Of a stretch of DNA of 64,000 nucleotides, positions 57,766 through 64,000 are shown piece by piece. The notes under the pieces were generated by a model. The model was not told where the DNA came from. It made no database searches and worked only from the letters and a program-made list of their open reading frames with translations. Origin of the DNA: Galbitalea sp036266835 (GTDB taxonomy: Bacteria > Actinomycetota > Actinomycetes > Actinomycetales > Microbacteriaceae); NCBI GenBank assembly GCA_036266835.1, contig DATAXD010000045.1, positions 26,184 through 90,183 of the forward strand, read 5' to 3'. Position 1 is the stretch's first letter. The number at the start of each line of letters is the position of its first letter. Position numbers and translations under genes: made by a program.

Positions 57766-59181
57766 ATGACTACGACAGACCAAGCGGTATCAATGCCCGC
57801 CACAAAGCGCAGCGAGAAAGAGCTTCAGCAGATGGCCAAGGACCACCTGTGGATGCACTTTGCCAGGCAGTCCGTCATGGAAGACGGCGCCGGCGTTCCG
57901 ATCATCGTCCGCGGTGAGGGCCATCACATCTTCGACTCGAAGGGCAATCGCTACTTCGACGGGCTCTCCGGTCTCTTCGTCGTCAACGCGGGCCATGGGC
58001 GTCGTCGTCTCGCCGAGGTGGCCGCACGCCAGGCCGAGGAATTGGCGTTCTTCCCGATCTGGTCGTACGCACATCCCGCAGCCATCGAGCTCGCCGATCG
58101 GCTCGCGTCCTATGCGCCCGGCGATCTCAACCGGGTGTTTTTCTCGACTGGCGGCGGTGAGGCGGTCGAGACCGCCTTCAAACTCGCCAAGTACTACTGG
58201 AAGCTGCAGGGCCGACCGACCAAGCACAAGGTCATCTCGCGCGCGATCGCCTACCACGGCACGCCACAGGGTGCGCTTGCGATCACCGGTATCCCGGCGA
58301 TGAAGGCCATGTTCGAGCCGGTGACCCCGGGCGGTTTCCGCGTGCCAAACACCAATTACTACCGCGCCGGCGAGATGGGCTTCGAGGGCACCGAGGAGCA
58401 GTTCGGGCAGTGGGCCGCCAACCGCATCGAAGAGATGATCCAGTTTGAAGGCCCCGAAACCGTTGCGGCGATTTTCCTCGAGCCCGTACAGAACAGTGGT
58501 GGATGCTTCCCCCCGCCGCCCGGATATTTCAAGCGCGTGCGCGAGATCTGCGACCAGTACGACGTGCTCCTGGTGGCCGACGAGGTCATCACCGGCTTCG
58601 GCCGCATCGGCAACTTCTTCGCCTCGACCACCTACGGCTTCCAGCCGGACATGATCACCTGCGCGAAGGGCATGACCAGTGGATACTCCCCCATCGGCGC
58701 CACGATCGTCAGCGACCGGATCTACGAGCCCTTCAAGCATGGATCGACCTCCTTCTATCACGGCTATACGTTTGGCGGACATCCGGTGTCTGCCGCGGTC
58801 GCACTCGAGAACCTCGACATCTTCGAGGAGGAAAAGCTCAACGAGAACGTTCGCACGAACTCGCCGCTGTTCCGTGCGGCGCTCGAGCGACTGAAGGACC
58901 TTCCGATCGTTGGCGATGTTCGCGGCGACGGCTACTTCTTCGGAATCGAGCTCGTCAAGGACAAGACCACGAAGGAGACCTTCAACGACGACGAATCCGA
59001 GCGCCTGCTCCGCGGATTCCTGTCGAAGGCGTTGTTCGATGCCGGCCTGTACTGCCGCGCGGATGACCGTGGCGACCCGGTCGTGCAACTCGCGCCGCCG
59101 TTGACCATCGGTCCCGCCGAATTCGACGAGATCGAGGGCATCCTGCGCAATGTGCTGACCGAGGCCTGGACCCGACTCTGA
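57766..59181 (+). CDS. class III aminotransferase, putrescine/polyamine type
   Basis: 471 residues, start ATG after a 39-base gap. PLP lysine in TCAKGMTSGYSPIGA, PLP-binding ADEVITGFGRIGNFF, FFSTGGGEAVETAFKLAKYYW. Resembles the SpuC-like omega-aminotransferases that use putrescine or spermidine with pyruvate. Would form 4-aminobutyraldehyde, the substrate of the dehydrogenase gene 0.7 kb upstream. Substrate assignment is from context and family, not certain. Confidence 0.88.
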   Translation: MTTTDQAVSMPATKRSEKELQQMAKDHLWMHFARQSVMEDGAGVPIIVRGEGHHIFDSKGNRYFDGLSGLFVVNAGHGRRRLAEVAARQAEELAFFPIWSYAHPAAIELADRLASYAPGDLNRVFFSTGGGEAVETAFKLAKYYWKLQGRPTKHKVISRAIAYHGTPQGALAITGIPAMKAMFEPVTPGGFRVPNTNYYRAGEMGFEGTEEQFGQWAANRIEEMIQFEGPETVAAIFLEPVQNSGGCFPPPPGYFKRVREICDQYDVLLVADEVITGFGRIGNFFASTTYGFQPDMITCAKGMTSGYSPIGATIVSDRIYEPFKHGSTSFYHGYTFGGHPVSAAVALENLDIFEEEKLNENVRTNSPLFRAALERLKDLPIVGDVRGDGYFFGIELVKDKTTKETFNDDESERLLRGFLSKALFDAGLYCRADDRGDPVVQLAPPLTIGPAEFDEIEGILRNVLTEAWTRL

Positions 59182-59222
59182 TTTCTTCCGATTACCGGGG
59201 TCTGAGCTTTTGGCACGAGAGT

Positions 59223-60512
59223 GTGCCGGATCATCTGACTCCCCGCGCCGCGCTGCCCGGTGACGCCGCTGCGGACGTCGCGATCGTCGGCGGCGGGCTG
59301 ACCGGACTGTGGACGGCGTACTACCTGCTCAAGGCCGACGCGACCCGGCAAGTAGTGGTGCTCGAAAAGGAGATCGCTGGATTCGGCGCATCCGGACGCA
59401 ACGGCGGATGGTGCAGCGCGCTGTTTCCTCGCTCCACAGCGTCGCTCGAGAAGCAGCACGGCCTGGCTGCAGCCCTCGCAATGCGGCGCGCCATGATCTC
59501 GACCATTGACGAGGTCGAGCGGGTCACCAGGCTAGAGCGCATCGATTGCGACTTCGCGAAGGGCGGCACGATTTCCTTCGCACTAACTGCCGTGCAGGGC
59601 CGGGCAGCGGATGCGGAGGTCGCCGAGGCAGCGCGCTACGGTGTCGATCCGCTGGAGCGGCGGGCAACATCCGTCTTCGATCCGAACTGTGCGCGCGTGC
59701 ATCCGGCCAAACTTGTGCGAGGGCTCGCTCGGGTCGTCGAAAACCTGGGCGGCACGATTTACGAGCACACCGAAGTCGTCAGCTGGCAGCCCGGATCTGT
59801 AACGACTGTGCAGGGCACGGTGACCGCTGGCAGCATCGTGATCGCGCTCGAAGGCTACGGTGCGACGCTCCGGCAGACCCACCGCCGCATCCTGCCTCTC
59901 TACTCCCTGATGATCGCGACCGAGCCGCTGCCGGATGCGACCTGGGACGAGATCGGCATCGTGCACGGTCAGACCTTCACCGACTTCCGCCACCTGCTCA
60001 TCTACGGCCAGCGCACCGCCGACAACCGGTTTGCCTTCGGTGGCCGAGGGGCTCGATATCACTGGGGAAGCGCCATCCGACCCGGCTACGATCGCGACCG
60101 CGCGGTCTTCGACCATCTCAAGCGAGCGCTCGACTCGCTCTTCCCGCAGGCTGCAGACGCCGCCGTCACCCATCGCTGGGGCGGACCGCTCGGAGTTCCG
60201 CGCGACTGGCACGCATCGGTCTCATTCGATGAAGAAACACGGATTGGGACTGCCGGTGGTTACGTCGGCGACGGACTCAGCACGACCAACATCGCGGGGC
60301 GCACGCTCGCCGATCTGATCCGGGGCGAGGATACCGAGCTGACCGGCCTGCCGTGGGTCGGGCACCGCTCGCCGAACTGGGAGGTCGAACCGTTGCGGTT
60401 CATCGGCGCAAATGCCGGGATGCTCGCGATGGAAGCCGCGGATGTCGAGGAACGAGTCACGCGTCGGCCATCCGTCGCCGCGAAAGTCATGGGCCCCCTC
60501 GTCGGTCACTGA
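59223..60512 (+). CDS. FAD-dependent amine/amino-acid oxidoreductase (PuuB-like)
   Basis: 429 residues if GTG at 59223 is the start. Rossmann FAD motif ADVAIVGGGLTGLWTAYYLLK with a GASGRNGGWC motif. C-terminal region GYVGDGLSTTNIAGRTLADLIRGE closes the FAD fold. The frame continues upstream in-frame as DYRGLSFWHESVP, which looks like the conserved start of this family, so the true start may be a non-standard ATT (59181) or CTG (59178) codon overlapping the aminotransferase stop. Probably oxidises gamma-glutamyl-putrescine or a related amine. Confidence 0.82.
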   Translation: MPDHLTPRAALPGDAAADVAIVGGGLTGLWTAYYLLKADATRQVVVLEKEIAGFGASGRNGGWCSALFPRSTASLEKQHGLAAALAMRRAMISTIDEVERVTRLERIDCDFAKGGTISFALTAVQGRAADAEVAEAARYGVDPLERRATSVFDPNCARVHPAKLVRGLARVVENLGGTIYEHTEVVSWQPGSVTTVQGTVTAGSIVIALEGYGATLRQTHRRILPLYSLMIATEPLPDATWDEIGIVHGQTFTDFRHLLIYGQRTADNRFAFGGRGARYHWGSAIRPGYDRDRAVFDHLKRALDSLFPQAADAAVTHRWGGPLGVPRDWHASVSFDEETRIGTAGGYVGDGLSTTNIAGRTLADLIRGEDTELTGLPWVGHRSPNWEVEPLRFIGANAGMLAMEAADVEERVTRRPSVAAKVMGPLVGH

Positions 60513-60583
60513 CCCGCCGACTGAACCGCGATCCTGGCCGCCGGGTACTGCTGCTAGCATTTCGAGCGTCGACAGGATTTCGA

Positions 60584-61606
60584 GTGAAACACAGGTATGC
60601 CGGCGCGTTCGTCACGGTCGCGATTGCGCTCATCGTCGGCCTCGGGCTCAGCGGCACGGTGGCGTACGTTGTCGTCAGTTCGCGCGCCTTCTCGGACCTG
60701 CTGAGCGTGTGGAACTTCAAACCCACGGCCGCGATCAATGAGCAGGTGCAGCGCGACGGGATGACCAACGAGGGCAGGTTCCTCTATCTGGCGAGCCATC
60801 CCAAGGTGGAGCCGCGGCGCGAATTCAACCAGATCTGCAGCGCGGTGACCGCAGACACCGGCCAGCTCGGTTGCTACCTCGACTCCACAAACCGCATCTA
60901 CATTTTCCACGAGACCGATAAACGGGTCGACGGGACCGAAGAAGTGATGGCCGCCCACGAAATGCTGCGGGCAGCCTGGGATCGGATGAGTACGGCAGAG
61001 AGAGCGCCCTTGCTCGTGCAGCTCAATCATGTGCTCTACAAAAATGATGACCCGAACATCTACCTCTCTCAGAGCATTGCCGCCGTCCGGAAAGATGATC
61101 CGCACGACAGCAACGGCGAGCTCTATGCCACCATCGGCACCGAGGTTCCGAGCGTCGGCAAGGTTCTGGAAGCCAGCTACGCGCAATTCATCGTGAAACG
61201 AAGCACGGTCACTGCCCTCAACGCCCACGCGATCTCGTACATCGTCGCGCTGAGGCACAAGGTCGACAGGCTCACCACGACGATGACCACGCTGAACGAT
61301 ACGATCACCGCTCGGATCAAGAAATTCAAGTCGGCCGTCTCGACGCTGAAGTCAGCTGTGGCGGCCTTCAATGCGCGAGCAACTACTCCGGGCGGCTTTG
61401 CAAGCGAGGGGCAGTTCAACGTTGCTCGCGCGGGATTGGTCGCACGACAGAATTCCCTCAAGGCGGATGCAAGCCAGATCAACCATCAAATCGATACGTT
61501 CAACGCCGATCTCACGACGCTGGACGGGTATTCGAAGATCGCCCTGAGTCTGGCGACCAGTCTGAATATTGATTTCAAACCGCTTGAGCACGTGATCAGC
61601 GCCTGA
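60584..61606 (+). CDS. membrane-anchored protein with degenerate zinc-peptidase motif
   Basis: 340 residues from GTG at 60584 (AGGA upstream). One N-terminal membrane helix (about 8-32), the rest outside the cell. The motif AAHEMLRAAWDRM (His125-Glu126...Arg129) resembles the HExxH of metallopeptidases of the HELLHAAYxRL type but with Arg instead of the second His. The C-terminal 130 residues are helical and probably coiled coil (DRLTTTMTTLNDTITARIKK). Two cysteines flank the motif region (Cys85, Cys97). Function unknown; likely a non-enzymatic envelope protein. Confidence 0.75.
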   Translation: MKHRYAGAFVTVAIALIVGLGLSGTVAYVVVSSRAFSDLLSVWNFKPTAAINEQVQRDGMTNEGRFLYLASHPKVEPRREFNQICSAVTADTGQLGCYLDSTNRIYIFHETDKRVDGTEEVMAAHEMLRAAWDRMSTAERAPLLVQLNHVLYKNDDPNIYLSQSIAAVRKDDPHDSNGELYATIGTEVPSVGKVLEASYAQFIVKRSTVTALNAHAISYIVALRHKVDRLTTTMTTLNDTITARIKKFKSAVSTLKSAVAAFNARATTPGGFASEGQFNVARAGLVARQNSLKADASQINHQIDTFNADLTTLDGYSKIALSLATSLNIDFKPLEHVISA

Positions 61607-61617
61607 GGCGCTGTGCA

Positions 61618-62118
61618 CTACTCGATCGGGAAGATCAGGAGCGTGCTGCTCGCGGTCGCGACGAGCTTGCCCGCCGCATCCGTCACCGTTGCGTCCACGA
61701 ATGCTGCGCGGGTGCCCGGCTTCGTCACCACTCCTGTCGCCGTCAGTTTTCCGCTGGATGCGAGGACCGGACGCAGGTAGTTGACCTTGATCTCGAGCGA
61801 CGTGTAGGCCATCCCCTTCGGCAGAGTCGACTGGGCCGCGCATCCGGCAACAGAGTCGAGCAGCGTGCACACGAGCCCGCCGTGCACAGTGCCGATCGGG
61901 TTGTAATGCGACTCGTGCGGTTCGACCGTGAACACGGCCCTGCCGAACTCGACGGAGTCGAGGCCGAAGCCCATCAGTTTCGCGATCGGCGGCGCGGGAA
62001 TTGTTCCGTCGATGATCGCCTGCAGGAATTCGAGCCCAGTCATGTCCTTGATCTGGGCGGCTCCGATGAGGGGGTCGTCCCACGTCACGGTCATGGAGCG
62101 TTCAGTGGAATCAGTCAC
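61618..62118 (-). CDS. PaaI-type hotdog thioesterase
   Basis: 166 residues from GTG at 62118 (MTVTWDD at 62094 is an alternative). Hotdog-fold motifs: GTVHGGLVCTLLDSVAG (catalytic region with the acidic residue and the HGG turn), LEIKVNYLRPV, GKLTATGVV, ATVTDAAGKLVATASSTLLIF. Hydrolyses a medium or aromatic acyl-CoA; the substrate cannot be determined. It ends 12 bases after the end of the convergent gene. Confidence 0.85.
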   Translation of the reverse strand: MTDSTERSMTVTWDDPLIGAAQIKDMTGLEFLQAIIDGTIPAPPIAKLMGFGLDSVEFGRAVFTVEPHESHYNPIGTVHGGLVCTLLDSVAGCAAQSTLPKGMAYTSLEIKVNYLRPVLASSGKLTATGVVTKPGTRAAFVDATVTDAAGKLVATASSTLLIFPIE

Positions 62119-62176
62119 GCCCTTATTCTGCGGTCTGCCGAACGCTGAGGTGAACGGGCTGTGCACTATCTCCAAC

Positions 62177-64000
62177 TTATGCGGCGTCGACCGGAGCAGC
62201 AAACTGCGCCTCGTACAGTCGCGCGTAGGCGCCCTTCGCTGCGAGGAGCTGCTCGTGGGTGCCCTGCTCGACGATCGATCCGTGCTCCATGACGAGGATG
62301 AGATCCGCATCCCGGATGGTCGACAGCCGGTGCGCGATCACGAAGCTGGTGCGATCCTTACGCAGTGCCTTCATCGCCTGCTGCACGAGCACCTCGGTTC
62401 GAGTGTCGACCGAGCTCGTCGCCTCATCCAGAATGAGCACGTTCGGCCTCGCAAGGAACGCCCGCGCAATGGTAATCAGCTGCTTCTCCCCCGCGCTGAC
62501 ATTCGTGGCATCGTCGTCGAGGACGGTGTCGTAGCCGTCCGGCAGCGCGTGCACGAAGCGGTCCACGTACGCCGCCGTCGCGGCCTCGAGGATGTCCGCT
62601 TCGCTCGCATCCGTACGTCCGTACGCGATGTTGTCGCGAATGGTGCCGCCGAACAGCCAGGGGTCCTGCAGGACCATCCCGAGCCGGGACCGCAGGTCGT
62701 CGCGCGTCATCTTCGCGATGTCGACACCGTCGAGGGTGATGCGGCCGCCGTCGAGTTCGTAGAACCGCTCCATCAGATTGACAAGAGTCGTCTTACCCGC
62801 GCCGGTCGGCCCGACGATCGCGATCATCTGCCCCGGTTCCGCGGTGAGCGACACGTCGTCGATTAGCGGCGTCGCGGGGTCATAGCTGAACTTGATCGAC
62901 TCGAACTCGACGCGACCCTCGGTCGACTTCGGTGAGATCGCCGGATCCGCGTTCGGGGACTCCTCGTCGGCATCCAGCAATTCGAAGACGCGTTCAGCGG
63001 ATGCGACACCGGACTGCAGCAGGTTCGCCATCGACCCGAGCTGGCTGAGCGGCTGCGAGAACTGCTGCGTGTACTGGATGGATGCCTGCACGTCGCCGAG
63101 GCTCAGGGTTCCCGTCGCAACCTTCAGCCCGCCGACCACGGCGACGAAGACGTAGACGAGGTTTCCGACGAACCGCATCGACGGCATGATCGTGCCGCTG
63201 ATGAACTGCGCCTCGAAGCTGGCCTGGTACATCTCGGCGTTCTTGGCGTCGAACTTCGCCTGCACCTCTTTGTCGCGGCCGAAGACCTTGACCAGAGCGT
63301 GCCCGCTGTAGGCCTCTTCGATCTGGCCGTTCAACGCGCCGGTGTGCTTCCACTGCGCGACGAACCGCTTCTGCGAGCGCTTGGCGACGAGGGTCGTCAC
63401 AAGCAGCGTCAGCGGCACCGTTGTCAACGAAATCAGCGCAAGCTCCCACGAGATCGTGAACAGCAGGATGATCGTGCCGAGAACCAGGAGCACCGACGAG
63501 ATCAACTGCGAAAGCGTCTGTTGCAAGCTGGTCCCGACGTTGTCGATGTCGTTCGTGACCCGGCTCAGCAGTTCGCCTCGGGAGTACTTGTCGGTGTAGC
63601 TCAACGGGAGCCGGTTGATCTTGGCCTCGACGTCCCGGCGAAGTCGGTACACGCCGCGTTGCACGATTCCGGTCAGGATGTACGCCTGCGCCCACTGGAA
63701 CACGGACGACAGCACGTAGAGGCCGAGCACAAGCAGAAGCAGGTCGCCGAGTGAGGTGAAGTCGATGCCGTGGCCCGGGTGCAGGCTGACGCCCTGTAGG
63801 AATTGCGCTTCCGCTCCCTTCCCCTGCTCCTTGAGGCCGGAAATCACCTGCGACTTCGTCACTCCGGCTGGCAGCGACTTCGAAATCGCTCCGCTGATAA
63901 TTACGTTGGTTGCATTCCCGAGCAGCTTTGGCCCGAGCAGGCTGAGCACCGTGCCGATGATCCCGACGATGACGGCGAACACCAGCATCGTTCGGTCGGG
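62177..64000 (-). CDS. ABC multidrug-type exporter, 3' part
   Basis: The gene continues past the window edge (in-frame codons reach 64000), so the N-terminus is missing; 603 residues from an internal Met are seen. Six membrane helices, then an ATPase with Walker A IVGPTGAGKTTLVNL, signature NVSAGEKQLITIARAF (in place of LSGGQ), Walker B VLILDEATSSVDTRT and the switch His (IAHRLS). Such half-transporters work as heterodimers in actinobacteria; a partner is probably encoded just outside. Confidence 0.92.
   Translation of the reverse strand, partial: PDRTMLVFAVIVGIIGTVLSLLGPKLLGNATNVIISGAISKSLPAGVTKSQVISGLKEQGKGAEAQFLQGVSLHPGHGIDFTSLGDLLLLVLGLYVLSSVFQWAQAYILTGIVQRGVYRLRRDVEAKINRLPLSYTDKYSRGELLSRVTNDIDNVGTSLQQTLSQLISSVLLVLGTIILLFTISWELALISLTTVPLTLLVTTLVAKRSQKRFVAQWKHTGALNGQIEEAYSGHALVKVFGRDKEVQAKFDAKNAEMYQASFEAQFISGTIMPSMRFVGNLVYVFVAVVGGLKVATGTLSLGDVQASIQYTQQFSQPLSQLGSMANLLQSGVASAERVFELLDADEESPNADPAISPKSTEGRVEFESIKFSYDPATPLIDDVSLTAEPGQMIAIVGPTGAGKTTLVNLMERFYELDGGRITLDGVDIAKMTRDDLRSRLGMVLQDPWLFGGTIRDNIAYGRTDASEADILEAATAAYVDRFVHALPDGYDTVLDDDATNVSAGEKQLITIARAFLARPNVLILDEATSSVDTRTEVLVQQAMKALRKDRTSFVIAHRLSTIRDADLILVMEHGSIVEQGTHEQLLAAKGAYARLYEAQFAAPVDAA

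Noticed and set aside
1..64000. tRNA, rRNA or CRISPR
   Set aside because: No cloverleaf-like GGTTCRANYCC arms, rRNA stretches or evenly spaced short repeats were found on reading.

Overview
The window is chromosomal DNA of a high-GC actinobacterium, most probably a member of the Microbacteriaceae. This rests on the high GC content, the many GTG starts, the proS/nusA/ylxR/infB/rbfA and ispG/rseP/dxr neighbourhoods, the ALDH-ALDH-deoC operon and an intergenic repeat with a GCCCTTCGGGC core. That assignment is from pattern recognition, not a search. There are about 50 protein genes, no tRNA or rRNA genes, no CRISPR array and no recognisable transposase or integrase. Coding density is very high and many genes overlap by 1-4 bases.

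Layout. 1-7.1 kb: a small membrane protein, an unknown soluble protein, an M20 peptidase, an SGNH hydrolase, then deoC with two aldehyde dehydrogenase genes that together look like a split ALDH16-type enzyme. 7.1-17.4 kb: MFS exporter, ribF, two small membrane proteins, truB, a TetR regulator divergent from a DHA2-family exporter, a ketopantoate reductase-like gene, a nucleoside-kinase-like gene, mutY and an RNB exoribonuclease. 17.5-26.1 kb: YciI-like protein, then the translation/transcription operon rbfA-infB-ylxR-nusA-proS on the minus strand. Between ylxR and nusA this operon is interrupted by about 1.6 kb of repeats. They comprise three copies of an apparently structured ~155-base element (A) and three copies of a hairpin-rich ~102-base element (B). 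They surround one plus-strand gene of the dihydrofolate-reductase/RibD-C family, and ylxR has no start codon where the repeats begin.

26.3-30.2 kb: a secretion operon with a Ser/His-type (SipW-like) signal peptidase, a TasA/camelysin-like secreted protein, a membrane-anchored surface protein with an LSITG motif and a choice-of-anchor-G-like protein. 30.4-38.2 kb: ispG, rseP and dxr (isoprenoid MEP pathway and site-2 protease), an FKBP lipoprotein, an OsmC protein, gabT and ald.

38.2-55.5 kb: a continuous minus-strand block read in the order FHA protein, PP2C phosphatase, Ser/Thr kinase, 1964-residue Ig-like/FN3 protein, MoxR ATPase, DUF58 protein, degenerate transglutaminase, zinc-ribbon FHA protein, FtsK/EccC-like ATPase. 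It looks like one phosphorylation-controlled envelope machine. 55.7-64 kb: a putrescine/GABA catabolic region (aminobutyraldehyde dehydrogenase, Lrp regulator, putrescine-type aminotransferase, FAD oxidoreductase), a membrane-anchored protein with a broken HExxH motif, a thioesterase and the 3' part of an ABC exporter that runs off the window.

Most notable for follow-up are the A/B repeat block with covarying RNA-like stems and the loss of the ylxR start, a second dispersed repeat (C, two copies) bounded by Shine-Dalgarno/anti-Shine-Dalgarno-like inverted ends, and the 17-kb kinase-FHA-MoxR-FtsK cluster with a catalytically dead transglutaminase.
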